A stretch of 64,000 nucleotides of DNA from Bacteroidetes bacterium 41-46 (GTDB lineage Bacteria; Bacteroidota; Bacteroidia; Bacteroidales; UBA932): NCBI GenBank assembly GCA_001897515.1, contig MKTA01000018.1:186001-250000 (forward strand). Direction: 5' to 3'. Shown piece by piece: positions 33,160-41,634 of the stretch. The translations under genes and the position numbers were made by a program. How positions within the stretch are numbered: the first letter of the stretch is position 1; each line of letters starts with the position of its first letter. A model generated the notes under the pieces. The model did no database searches. It was not told the origin of the DNA and was given only the letters and a program-made list of their open reading frames with translations.

Positions 33160-33435
33160 AAAGTAACTCTTCAACGCCTCAACATAATCCTCAAACGCCT
33201 TCCTGCCTGTCTCGGTGATCCGGCAGGTGGTTCGGGGTCGTTTTCCGCTGTAGCCCTTCTCAACCTCAATATACCCGGCCTCGCTGAGTTTTTCTAGTTG
33301 CACACTAAGGTTCCCGGCAGTAGATGAGGTCTTCTCACGCAAATAAACAAAGTCGGCCTCCTCAAGCGAGGCGAGCAGCGATATTACTGCCAACCGCAAC
33401 TGCGAATGGAGTAGGGGGTCCAGCTCCTTAAACAT
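33157..33435 (-). CDS. Winged-helix transcriptional regulator (HTH_34 type)
   Basis: A 92-residue protein from the ATG at 33433-33435; longer starts upstream lie inside the previous gene. The HTH and wing read HSQLRLAVISLLASLEEADF, LREKTSSTAGNLSVQLEKLSEAGY, KGYSGKRPRTTCRITETGRKAF, matching the MarR/PadR-like HTH_34 group. It overlaps the membrane-protein gene by 8 bp, so the two are coupled. It probably autoregulates the twin palindromic promoters at 34092-34195. The stop codon lies on the edge of a REP element. Confidence 0.85.
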   Translation of the reverse strand: MFKELDPLLHSQLRLAVISLLASLEEADFVYLREKTSSTAGNLSVQLEKLSEAGYIEVEKGYSGKRPRTTCRITETGRKAFEDYVEALKSYF

Positions 33436-34075
33436 GGCTACCTCCTCTAGCAACATTACCTCCGTTTTTAACATTACCTCCCCTCTTAGCACTCCCTGCT
33501 CTTCTTTTAGCATCGTTTAAAATGTGGCCCGGTATTATTAGCATTATCACCGCAAAGCCCGCAGAAACAAGAATTTGCTCCATCCCCGACACCATCAGCA
33601 TAACAAAGCTTAGGGCAATTCCGAGGAATCCGGCAATGATAACCGGCTTAAACTTAATCACTAAGCCACTAATTGCCACACCTACATTCACTAACAGAGC
33701 CATCACAAACAGAATCGGGTAAGCATTGTAATCAACTAACATATATAAAGATAGCAATCCTGCTGCTACACCTACCGATATCCAGATATTTCCAATTACT
33801 CTGCCGATAAAGGTCACAATCCCCTTATCCCTCTTTTTCAGCATGTAGATCATTGTCGGATAGCCGATTATCGGCATTGCAAACCAAAGCCACTGCACAC
33901 GGTAGTCACCCGTCTCCCTAATCAGGAAATATATGGCCAACGCGACAATCAGCCATAAATATCCCCATAGCAAATAGATTCCGCCACCGTCTCTTTCTAG
34001 ATTTGTCCTGGTCTCTTTGATCATTCTGGAAATGATCTCCAGACTCTCATTCTGATTTAAGTTCTTCTCTTCCAT
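33428..34075 (-). CDS. Multi-pass membrane protein paired with the HTH_34 regulator
   Basis: A 215-residue protein with a soluble N terminus (NLNQNESLEIISRMIKETRTN) and about six hydrophobic helices from residue ~28 to 185. The C-terminal 28 residues are Gly/Arg/Asn-rich (KRRAGSAKRGGNVKNGG, then a GGNVARGGSHV repeat). This arrangement of membrane protein plus small winged-helix regulator is frequent in Bacteroidota. I know no function for it; a membrane-stress or transport role is only a guess. Confidence 0.72.
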   Translation of the reverse strand: MEEKNLNQNESLEIISRMIKETRTNLERDGGGIYLLWGYLWLIVALAIYFLIRETGDYRVQWLWFAMPIIGYPTMIYMLKKRDKGIVTFIGRVIGNIWISVGVAAGLLSLYMLVDYNAYPILFVMALLVNVGVAISGLVIKFKPVIIAGFLGIALSFVMLMVSGMEQILVSAGFAVIMLIIPGHILNDAKRRAGSAKRGGNVKNGGNVARGGSHV

Positions 34076-34091
34076 AATTAAAATGTTATTA

Positions 34092-34123
34092 CAAAAATAA
34101 ATAAGTTTAAAATATAAACCAAA
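34092..34123 (-). promoter_or_regulatory. Proximal promoter P2 with palindromic spacer
   Basis: Reading the minus strand: TTTG, 20 nt, TATTTTTG, then ~16 nt to the ATG of the membrane-protein gene. The spacer contains GTTTA-tattt-TAAAC (34105-34119). Both boxes match the Bacteroidota consensus. Confidence 0.75.
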
Positions 34124-34163
34124 CAGCTGTTAAAAAAGTGCAACTGGTTTTGATTGCACTTTG

Positions 34164-34195
34164 CAAATGTAAATAAGTTTATAATATAAACCAAA
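34164..34195 (-). promoter_or_regulatory. Distal promoter P1 with palindromic spacer
   Basis: TTTG, 20 nt, TACATTTG on the minus strand, 72 bp upstream of P2. The spacer holds the perfect palindrome GTTTATA-t-TATAAAC (34177-34191). P1 and P2 share 24 of ~27 bases, so they look like a duplicated promoter-operator. Confidence 0.72.
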
Positions 34196-34223
34196 TATTT
34201 TGTAAAAATATCTTAAAGCGATA

Positions 34224-34679
34224 TTATGTTTCACTATTCGTTAGCAGAGTTGCAGGGTTAATAACAGGAAGAATCACTCCATTTAGTGGTGTATTTACTG
34301 TTTTTTCTAATATAATTCCACGAGCTGTTGAATATACAATCCCCATTAAAGATGCTCCAAGCTCACCATTGATGAGAAGCGTATCATTTTCTCCCTGTTC
34401 AATAAACTCTTCCAAATTATCAACACGAATTACAAATTCAATGCAAAATTCTCCATTTACATCAACTAGTTGTTTCTCATCATTTTCGGCATTAAGTGCG
34501 ATATTCAATTTTATGGAGACTAATTTATTTACAAAATCAAATTTGCTACTTTGATGAATTCCAACTCTGCTATGTTTAATAATTACAGGGTTGTTACAAA
34601 AACTTTCCTCTGAACTTATTGAAGACTTGAGGATGTTAATGCAGTTTAATGCAATTTTTGAAGGATCAACTTTGCTCAT
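34224..34679 (-). CDS. SecB-like chaperone of a TAC module
   Basis: A 151-residue protein. The second half has the SecB signature: LGASLMGIVYSTARGIILEK, followed by GVILPVINPATLL, where SecB has its AYSTARG and LPPVNF-like segments. The N-terminal half (NPVIIKHSRVG, then SSKFDFVNKLVSIKLNIALNA) supplies the beta strands. Its ATG overlaps the antitoxin stop (ATGA). SecB-like proteins next to HigBA-type pairs act as dedicated chaperones that protect the antitoxin (known from Mycobacterium tuberculosis Rv1957). A general export SecB is less likely given the context. Confidence 0.72.
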   Translation of the reverse strand: MSKVDPSKIALNCINILKSSISSEESFCNNPVIIKHSRVGIHQSSKFDFVNKLVSIKLNIALNAENDEKQLVDVNGEFCIEFVIRVDNLEEFIEQGENDTLLINGELGASLMGIVYSTARGIILEKTVNTPLNGVILPVINPATLLTNSET

Positions 34680-35071
34680 GATGCAATATTAGAATTTTCT
34701 TCTTTATATTCTCCATTTGAATATTCTCCACAACCAATATTGTTACAACTGTTTATTGCTGCAACATTTAGGTAGATATACTTTGTTTTTTTATATTTTT
34801 CCTCAGCTTTAAGAGGAGTAATAATGATATCTTCGCCTAGTGCATCTTCAATATTCGCAATGCTCATAAGGGTAAGATTATGAAGTCCGGACATTAGTTT
34901 AGATATTTCACTAGGCTCTTTTTCCATTATCTCAGCCAATCTTTTTTGACTAATACCCTTTTGGTTAAGAATATGAGAAATCTGCTCAGATATCTCCAGG
35001 TTCTTTTTAATAAAGATTCTGTTTGATGGCTTAATCTTATCCTTAAGCCTTTGTGCAATAGTTTTTTTCAT
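34676..35071 (-). CDS. HTH antitoxin (HigA-like) with C-terminal extension
   Basis: A 131-residue protein. Residues ~25-88 form an XRE/Cro helix-turn-helix (ISHILNQKGISQKRLAEIMEKEP, SEISKLMSGLHNLTLMSIANIEDALG). The last ~40 residues (KYKKTKYIYLNVAAINSCNN and on) are an unstructured, aromatic and Asn-rich tail. In TAC systems such a tail is the chaperone-addiction segment that must be bound by the SecB-like partner. It overlaps both neighbours by 4 bp. It likely represses its own promoter through the TCACTTATAAGTGA palindrome upstream of the operon. Confidence 0.75.
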   Translation of the reverse strand: MKKTIAQRLKDKIKPSNRIFIKKNLEISEQISHILNQKGISQKRLAEIMEKEPSEISKLMSGLHNLTLMSIANIEDALGEDIIITPLKAEEKYKKTKYIYLNVAAINSCNNIGCGEYSNGEYKEENSNIAS

Positions 35072-35598
35072 ATTTCAAATTCAAAAGACTCATTAAAACA
35101 AATATCTGTATAATCACTATTCCAAGTAATCTCAGTTTTAAATGATTCATTAATCTTCTTGGTTATTCTGTTTGCAGTTAGAAAATGGTTTTTAACATTC
35201 GGGCAGTCATTAGCTTTAATTGTTGTTTTAATTCCACCGTTGAAAAGAATTACAACATGCTCGTTAGCCCTTAAGCAGTATAGTCGTAAATTATTAACCA
35301 GTATTTTGCACACTCTTTGCTCGCCTGCATCTGGCGGAAGGGCAGATGTGTCAGAATAAATGCCCTCTTTTCTGAAAAATTTTTCTTTTGCCCCATATTT
35401 CTCGCCAATCTCTTCAATCCAAGTAATTAAGTTGACTAAATCTGTTTCAGATTCACTCTCAAGTTCCATATTTGAGAGAAAACAATAAAATTCAGAGTTC
35501 TCCTCTTTATATTCTTTGTCATTTATTACTACGGAATAGTATTTAACCTTTTCATAGCTAAATTCTGAAAGCTTGATAAGTTTTACAAATGTATTCAT
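35068..35598 (-). CDS. Putative toxin of the TAC module
   Basis: A 176-residue protein, first in the three-gene operon. The C-terminal ~100 residues (RVCKILVNNLRLYCLRANEHVVILFNGGIKTT, then ANRITKKINESF) have the strand order and YCLR..HVVILFNGG pattern of RelE/HigB-like mRNA interferases, although it is longer than the ~100-residue HigB norm because of an acidic N-terminal domain. Catalytic residues cannot be assigned with certainty. The assignment rests mainly on position before an HTH antitoxin and a SecB-like gene. Confidence 0.6.
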   Translation of the reverse strand: MNTFVKLIKLSEFSYEKVKYYSVVINDKEYKEENSEFYCFLSNMELESESETDLVNLITWIEEIGEKYGAKEKFFRKEGIYSDTSALPPDAGEQRVCKILVNNLRLYCLRANEHVVILFNGGIKTTIKANDCPNVKNHFLTANRITKKINESFKTEITWNSDYTDICFNESFEFEI

Positions 35599-35623
35599 TT
35601 AAAAGTAAAATACAAAATAAAAA

Positions 35624-35663
35624 TCACTTATAAGTGAATTTTAACCCCGTGAATAATCACTTA
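35624..35663. promoter_or_regulatory. Operator of the TAC operon
   Basis: TCACTTATAAGTGA (35624-35637) is a perfect 14-bp palindrome 26 bp before the toxin ATG, and a half-site TCACTTA recurs at 35657-35663. A TATTTTG stretch just downstream on the minus strand is a near-consensus -7 box. The site is well placed for autorepression by the HTH antitoxin. Confidence 0.6.
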
Positions 35664-35749
35664 TTAGACAATAAAGTTTGTTGTTTGAGTTTGTATTTGC
35701 AAGGAGAATACTTTGAATGAGTAAATTATGAAGTTGAAACTGAAAAACA

Positions 35750-37042
35750 CTATCTCCCCAACTCCACAAAAACACCCGGCACTGCCATTGCCACTGATAC
35801 ATTTACCACAATTGCATCCTCTTGCGATTCTCGGAAATCGTGCTCTTTCACTTCGCTGAATTTTTGCTCTCTCTTTCCCATCGGCCCGACATTTACTTTA
35901 TAGCTCTCCTGGCGGGTGTGTCCGGCAAGTGCACCACGGATCCGGAGGGATTCCAGATATTGATTAACCCGATTATCAATTTTTTGCCAAGTTTCGGCAT
36001 TATTTGCGCAGTATTGGTATTCAGCGAGAGAGTCATTAATTGAGTGTTCAATCATATCAATAGTTCGCTTGACATTTATGAACCTATTGATTGAATTACA
36101 TTTAGTCAAAGTCCTTGCACCCCAAATCAGTGGCTCGGAATAGGGTACTTTCTTAATAACATTAACGCTAGGCACTCCATCAGGGGGATTTGTAAAAGAT
36201 GGTATCTCACTCTCAGTAAGATTAACGCTAACTTTAGTCAGCCCCTTAACTGGTAAGTTTGCAGGAGCCTTCCATATCCCGACCCTCCACTGCTGCTGAA
36301 GATATTGAGCTGCCACCCCTCCCGATGCCGGAATGACCACCTCTTTTTTAGTATCACTATTGTAAACCTTTACCCAAGGGAAGTATGCCGCCCCAAACCC
36401 CAGCCAGTCAGCTTCATTTCCAGAACTATCATTAATCCCCTCTCTAAACCTCTTCACGGGATCACCATCTGACGAGAATCCGCCAAAAATATCCAGAATT
36501 GCAAATCTCATATAGGAGGAATCTGCACAATGTCTGAGCATAGCACGCTGAACCCTAAGAGAATCATCAATATCAGGCAGGCAAACTGCCTCAGGTATAA
36601 CTAAAAGTACGTGATTAGATTCGTTTTTAAGTGCCTCTAAACCTTTAATAAGATCATACGCAAAAATCCCATCCCTGTTATTTCCTACAGATACTACAAT
36701 ACACTCACCTCCTCCATTTTCAAAGAATAGCTTTACACTTAAGTACAAATAGTAGTCCTCTCGGGTGCCATCACCACCACCAAACAGATCTATAAAATCA
36801 CCCAAATTCCTAACCCGAACCGGTCTAAAAAAGAGGTCATTATTGCCAGTCACCTTCTCAGTATATCCTACAAAAGCAACCACATCACAGGACACGTCAT
36901 TTATCGGCCTCTCCACCCACTTGCACTCCTCAACATAAACACCCGGCGGCATTTGGGTTGAATCACTCTGAGGCATTTGGGTTGAATTACCAGAGCTAGA
37001 GATGAAAGGGTTCTTAAGATTGAGAGTAAAACACTTAGCCAT
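35750..37042 (-). CDS. Phage tail sheath-like protein, isolated
   Basis: A 430-residue protein from the ATG at 37040-37042, which is placed before MAKCFTLNLKNPF. The N-terminal PPGVYVEEC segment, VAFVGYTEKVTG, and the C-terminal domain with RTLTKCNSINRFINVKRTIDMIEHSI and INQYLESLRIRGAL-like text are those of contractile tail sheath proteins. A short duplication (STQMPQSDSTQMPP) lies before the sheath start. No tube, baseplate, spike or ATPase gene is beside it, so it is either a remnant or a stand-alone sheath-like protein. Confidence 0.8.
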   Translation of the reverse strand: MAKCFTLNLKNPFISSSGNSTQMPQSDSTQMPPGVYVEECKWVERPINDVSCDVVAFVGYTEKVTGNNDLFFRPVRVRNLGDFIDLFGGGDGTREDYYLYLSVKLFFENGGGECIVVSVGNNRDGIFAYDLIKGLEALKNESNHVLLVIPEAVCLPDIDDSLRVQRAMLRHCADSSYMRFAILDIFGGFSSDGDPVKRFREGINDSSGNEADWLGFGAAYFPWVKVYNSDTKKEVVIPASGGVAAQYLQQQWRVGIWKAPANLPVKGLTKVSVNLTESEIPSFTNPPDGVPSVNVIKKVPYSEPLIWGARTLTKCNSINRFINVKRTIDMIEHSINDSLAEYQYCANNAETWQKIDNRVNQYLESLRIRGALAGHTRQESYKVNVGPMGKREQKFSEVKEHDFRESQEDAIVVNVSVAMAVPGVFVELGR

Positions 37043-37175
37043 AGTTTTTCCTGCAAGGTAATAAAAAATGTGGCAAGGTAGTATTTTGAAAAAAGATTGC
37101 AAACAGAGTGTAATTATTTAAAAATAGTTTTTAACTTTATTCAGCCCTAATCACCTAATTATTTTACTAATAACT

Positions 37176-38120
37176 ATGAAAAAAATGCGTAGAATTGCAG
37201 CTAGTGCTTGCATTGCGCTTACTGCTCTATTTATTCTTTCCTCTCTTGCTACCCTCTCATCATGTTCAGAAGGGGAAAAACCAGACCCTCCTAAACCAAA
37301 ACCACCAACTCCACCTGCTGAACAGACAAAAATACCAATTAACATTGCAACCGGTGCCTGGACAAAGGCAACAGACTCGGGATTTGAAACTGGGGATAAA
37401 GTGGGAGTCTATGTAGTGAATTTTACAGGAGCCACCTCACCCGGAACATTGGCATCAAGCGGAAACCATGCTACAAACATCGGTTTTACTTATGGTACGG
37501 CTTGGACGGCTGATACTCAAATTTACTGGAAGGACCAGACAACAAAGGCAGACTTCTATTGCTACTATCCTTATGTAGCATCTATAGCAGACGTTTCTGC
37601 CTATCAGTTCAATGTAAAGGCGAACCAGAGCGCATTGGCGGACTACAAGGCAAGCGACTTTCTCTGGGGCAAAACTGCAGGCGTTTCGCCTACATCGGAC
37701 CCTGTCCAAATTACAATTAAACACGCAATGAGCAACTTAATTGTAAGACTCACTCCGGGGAATGGCTATACGGCAGCAGATCTTGCAAATGCTGTAGTTA
37801 AAATCAAAAATCTTAAAACCAGGTCTGTAATAAACCTTACAACCGGATCTGCATCTGCCACAGGTACTGCAGAGGATATGACACCTCGTAAAGAGACTGA
37901 TTACTACAGGGCCCTGCTCGTTCCCCAAACCATTACTAATTTGGACCTAATAGTTGTTGAGTTGGGAAGTGACATCTATACTCTCAAGCAGTCAATCACT
38001 TTTGAAGCAAATAAGCAACACACTTGCACTATTGTTGTCAATAAATCCAACGGAGGAGTAACCATTACCATTGGTAACTGGGAGACTGACGGCAATGATC
38101 ACGGAGGAACAGTAGGTTAA
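37176..38120 (+). CDS. Fimbrillin-family (Mfa-like) lipoprotein
   Basis: A 314-residue outer-surface lipoprotein. Signal peptide with lipobox LSSC (Cys ~31), then a proline-rich linker (PDPPKPKPPTPPAE), then the Mfa_like_1 fold: GDKVGVYVVNF, the TQIYWKDQTTKADFYCYYPY strand, ASDFLWGKT, and IKHAMSNLIVRLTPG. This is the pattern of minor fimbrial or anchor subunits in Bacteroidales. It is first in a three-gene run and 20 bp before the next gene. Confidence 0.87.
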   Translation: MKKMRRIAASACIALTALFILSSLATLSSCSEGEKPDPPKPKPPTPPAEQTKIPINIATGAWTKATDSGFETGDKVGVYVVNFTGATSPGTLASSGNHATNIGFTYGTAWTADTQIYWKDQTTKADFYCYYPYVASIADVSAYQFNVKANQSALADYKASDFLWGKTAGVSPTSDPVQITIKHAMSNLIVRLTPGNGYTAADLANAVVKIKNLKTRSVINLTTGSASATGTAEDMTPRKETDYYRALLVPQTITNLDLIVVELGSDIYTLKQSITFEANKQHTCTIVVNKSNGGVTITIGNWETDGNDHGGTVG

Positions 38121-38140
38121 TAGAAAACCCCACAACAGTT

Positions 38141-41100
38141 ATGAAAAAAACAAAAAAAACAATATTTGCTCTTGCCTTAATTTCGGCATTGGCATTGTCA
38201 TCTTGTCTTAGAGAAGAGCCGGGAATAGACTACAATACAAATAAGCCTGGAAAAATTATGCTCTCAGGTGAAATCTCACAGATTTACCAAACACGCGTAA
38301 ACGACGAAGGATTTTGTGACGGTGATGCAATAGGTATATATATCGTTGACTATGACGGATCCACACCAGGCACTCTGAAAACTGAAGGGAACCGTGCGGA
38401 CAATATAAAACACACGTACGATGAGGAGAACTATATGTGGGTTGCAGCAAAGGATATTTACTGGAAAGACGATAAGACTCCGGTAGATGTTTTTGGATAC
38501 TACCCGTACGCCTCTCCACAAAGTATTTCGGCCTACTCTTTTGAGCTGCAAAAAGATCAAAGCACATCCGCTGCCTATGGAAAAATTGGCGGATACGAAG
38601 CCTCAGACCTCCTTTGGGGCAAGGCCGAAAAGATTGCTCCTACAGACAAGGTTATACGAATCAGCTTCAGCCACAAAATGGCCAATGTGCGAATCACCCT
38701 TGCAGAGGGAACCGGATTTACCACCGGTGAATGGAGTGCGATAGATAAGGCCGCTCTTGTTCTAAACACAAAGCGCTCCTCTACCGTTGACCTGTCAACC
38801 GGGGTGGTAACGGCAACCGGAGAAGTTCCATCCACCGGAACTATCCCGATGAAGGATAACGGAGACTTCAGGGCAATTGTAGTTCCACAAGAGGTTCCTG
38901 CCGGTCGTCCACTAATAAGCGTTACAGTAGGAGGAACCCCATATCTCCTTACCAAGGCCGAGCCATTCATTTATCATCCCTCCAAACAGCACAATTTCAC
39001 AATAACCGTAAATAAACGTGAATTAGGAGGAGTAGAATTCGTCCTCACCTCCGAGAGCATAACCGCCTGGGAGAATGACAACACTACTCACGATGCTGCT
39101 GCCAGGGAATATATTGTTATAGATGTCCCTACAGCCGGTACACTTCACGAACGCATCGCTGCTGCCGGAAAAGATTTAGCCAAGGTCAAAAATATGAAGG
39201 TAACGGGGAAGATAAATGCTACTGACTTCGCATATATGAGATTACGTATGCCAATGCTACAGTCTTTGAATCTGAAAGAGGTGACATTAGTCAAGGGTGA
39301 CGGAATTGCTATGGATGATACTTGGTATAACGGAAATGAAGACAATGAGATACCTGACTATGCTTTCTATAAAAAATCATCACTTCAAAGACTAGTTCTT
39401 CCAGATATGGTTGAAATAATTGGTGAGTGGGCATTTTATAATTGTTCCAATTTACTTGGATCAATTATACTCCCGGAGGGCTTAACTAAAATAAGCAGTT
39501 TTGCATTTGGAGAATGCAAGTCGTTAAATGGAGTCCTGTTGCTTCCATCATCATTAGAATATATTGGTGAATACGCATTTTATCAATGTGGATTCAATAC
39601 TGAATTAACTCTGCCACAAGGATTAAAATACATTGGCAATTCGGCATTCACAAGAATTGTTGGTTTGCGTGGCTCCTTAATTTTACCGGAGTCACTTGAG
39701 TATATTGGATTGACAGCATTTTGGGGAAATACTAATTTAACTGGTTCGTTGGAAATACCACCAAAAATAACTGAAATTCACGAGAGCTCATTCTCTAATT
39801 GTGGCTTTAATGGGACGCTTATATTAAACGATGATATAACTTCAATTGGTGAGTATGCGTTTTCATCTACACCATTCAGAGGCGAATTAAAACTGCCTGA
39901 AAACTTAGTTTACATTAAAAGAGGGGCGTTTAGTGATTGTGATTTTACAGGAATTCTAAAACTGCCAGAAAGTATTTCAACAATTGGAGAAGGGGCTTTC
40001 TATGGGAATTGGAGGCTAATTGGTGTAGTTGAATTTCCCAGAAACATTCAGTCAATAGGCCCATCCGCTTTTCAAAATTGCTGGGGGATAGAAGGAGTGA
40101 TTTTTAACGATGGCCTTGAAACAATTGGTCAATATGCTTTCAGTAATTGTCACGGAATAGGAAGAATTGTAAGCAAGAGTACAATACCACCTTATATTGC
40201 CGCAGGGGTTTTCCAAGGAGTTGCTAAAGACAATTTTACTGTTGAGGTACCTGAGTCTTCAGTGTCTCAATACCAGACAGCAGTTGGCTGGGCAGATTTT
40301 AAACGAATATCGGCCTACAGGGAGCTTTCAGTGAGCCCTGGCTCTGCTTCTGCAATTAACACATCTGTAACTAGGGACCTGATCTTAAGGGCAGAAGGAA
40401 ACTGGATAGTTGAGAGCAAGCCGGACTGGGTAACTCTTGATAAGATGAGTGGTAATAAAATAGCTGAAATTAAACTGACATTCCAGCAGATGTCATCTGG
40501 TTCTGCTAACAGAGAAGGTGAGGTAGTTTTTAAACTATCTGATAAAGATTACAGAACTAGATTTAAAGTGTCTCAATATAATTATGAGTATGCAGAGGAT
40601 CACTTTCTGACTCTTCATTCAGCAACAAAGGGTAATGGTGTCAATATTGTCTTTCTTGGAGACGGATATAGTGCCAAGGATATAAGCGAGGGTAAATACC
40701 TCACAACAATTAATGAGGCAGTTGGACATCTCTTTAGTGTAGAACCATACAAAACCTATAAAGAGTATTTCAATGTATATACCGGTATTGCTGTTTCACC
40801 TGAGTCAGGTATAGGCAGTGTTAATACAATAATAAACAATAGATTCAATACTTATGCACTTGGAGGAGGAGTTCTTGGTCCTAATACAACTATGTGTCCG
40901 GGATGTGATTTATCTGTTTTGGAGTACGCTGCTAAAGCCCCTACTGTTAACGAATCCAATATTGCTAAAACACTGGTAGTTATGATTGCTAATTCGTCAG
41001 AATATGGCGGTGTTACATATATGTATCCAGATGGTTCAGCAATAGCATACTCTCCGGTTAGTAATTACGGTTACCCATACGACTTCAGAGGTTTGGTACA

Positions 41101-41614
41101 ACACGAGGCCGGGGGCCACGGATTTGGGAAATTGGCAGATGAATACATTTCTCATAATGCATTCATTCATTCTTGTGGATGTGCATGTCACCCACACGTG
41201 GGAGAGATTTTAAAGGCTAAAAATCTCGGTTGGTACGAAAACATCTCCCTATCCGGCAAGCTTAATGAAGTCCCTTGGAGCCACTTTATTTTCCACGAAA
41301 AGTACAATCAGATTGTGGACGTTTTTGAGGGTGCATTTTACCACTCCCGAGGCGTTTACAGATCAGAACAGACCAGTTGTATGAACAACAACATCCCATA
41401 CTTCAATGCAATAAGCAGAGAGAGTATTGTGAAAAGGATTATGGCCTATGCTGGGGAGACATACTCACTATCAGATTTCCTAGCTAAGGATGTTCTGGAG
41501 GCTTCTGTTCCAACAAAAGGACTTGAGGCACCGGAGCTGTTAAGAAGAGCCCCGCTTCACAGCCACGCACCAATAATGATGGGCAAAAGACCAAAATTAA
41601 ATACAAGAAAGTAA
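38141..41614 (+). CDS. Fimbrillin-LRR-BACON-M64 peptidase fusion lipoprotein
   Basis: An 1157-residue surface protein. A lipobox (LALSSC, Cys ~26) is followed by a fimbrillin-like domain (~30-300; GDAIGIYIVDYDG, DIYWKDDKTPVDVFGYYPYA, SDLLWGK). About a dozen BspA-type leucine-rich repeats (LRR_5) follow at ~400-700, with recurring FxxCxxLxGxLxLPxxLxxIGxxAF units. Next come a BACON domain (~735-815; SVSPGSASA, NWIVESKPDWVTL) and an M64 IgA-peptidase-type domain (~820-1110; VFLGDGYSAKDI). The zinc site is H988-E-A-G-G-H993 followed by D1000-E-Y. All four are known Bacteroidota surface modules, but this order in one chain is unusual. No type IX secretion tail is present. Confidence 0.88.
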   Translation: MKKTKKTIFALALISALALSSCLREEPGIDYNTNKPGKIMLSGEISQIYQTRVNDEGFCDGDAIGIYIVDYDGSTPGTLKTEGNRADNIKHTYDEENYMWVAAKDIYWKDDKTPVDVFGYYPYASPQSISAYSFELQKDQSTSAAYGKIGGYEASDLLWGKAEKIAPTDKVIRISFSHKMANVRITLAEGTGFTTGEWSAIDKAALVLNTKRSSTVDLSTGVVTATGEVPSTGTIPMKDNGDFRAIVVPQEVPAGRPLISVTVGGTPYLLTKAEPFIYHPSKQHNFTITVNKRELGGVEFVLTSESITAWENDNTTHDAAAREYIVIDVPTAGTLHERIAAAGKDLAKVKNMKVTGKINATDFAYMRLRMPMLQSLNLKEVTLVKGDGIAMDDTWYNGNEDNEIPDYAFYKKSSLQRLVLPDMVEIIGEWAFYNCSNLLGSIILPEGLTKISSFAFGECKSLNGVLLLPSSLEYIGEYAFYQCGFNTELTLPQGLKYIGNSAFTRIVGLRGSLILPESLEYIGLTAFWGNTNLTGSLEIPPKITEIHESSFSNCGFNGTLILNDDITSIGEYAFSSTPFRGELKLPENLVYIKRGAFSDCDFTGILKLPESISTIGEGAFYGNWRLIGVVEFPRNIQSIGPSAFQNCWGIEGVIFNDGLETIGQYAFSNCHGIGRIVSKSTIPPYIAAGVFQGVAKDNFTVEVPESSVSQYQTAVGWADFKRISAYRELSVSPGSASAINTSVTRDLILRAEGNWIVESKPDWVTLDKMSGNKIAEIKLTFQQMSSGSANREGEVVFKLSDKDYRTRFKVSQYNYEYAEDHFLTLHSATKGNGVNIVFLGDGYSAKDISEGKYLTTINEAVGHLFSVEPYKTYKEYFNVYTGIAVSPESGIGSVNTIINNRFNTYALGGGVLGPNTTMCPGCDLSVLEYAAKAPTVNESNIAKTLVVMIANSSEYGGVTYMYPDGSAIAYSPVSNYGYPYDFRGLVQHEAGGHGFGKLADEYISHNAFIHSCGCACHPHVGEILKAKNLGWYENISLSGKLNEVPWSHFIFHEKYNQIVDVFEGAFYHSRGVYRSEQTSCMNNNIPYFNAISRESIVKRIMAYAGETYSLSDFLAKDVLEASVPTKGLEAPELLRRAPLHSHAPIMMGKRPKLNTRK

Positions 41615-41634
41615 CATATAAAAGTGATAAAGCG

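Noticed and set aside
35750-37042. Prophage or type VI secretion locus
   Set aside because: Only the sheath-like gene is present; no other structural, lysis or integrase genes were seen within 10 kb.
37066-37085. TGTGGCAAGGTAG near the sheath gene start as another REP copy
   Set aside because: Only about ten bases match one hairpin half and there is no inverted partner.
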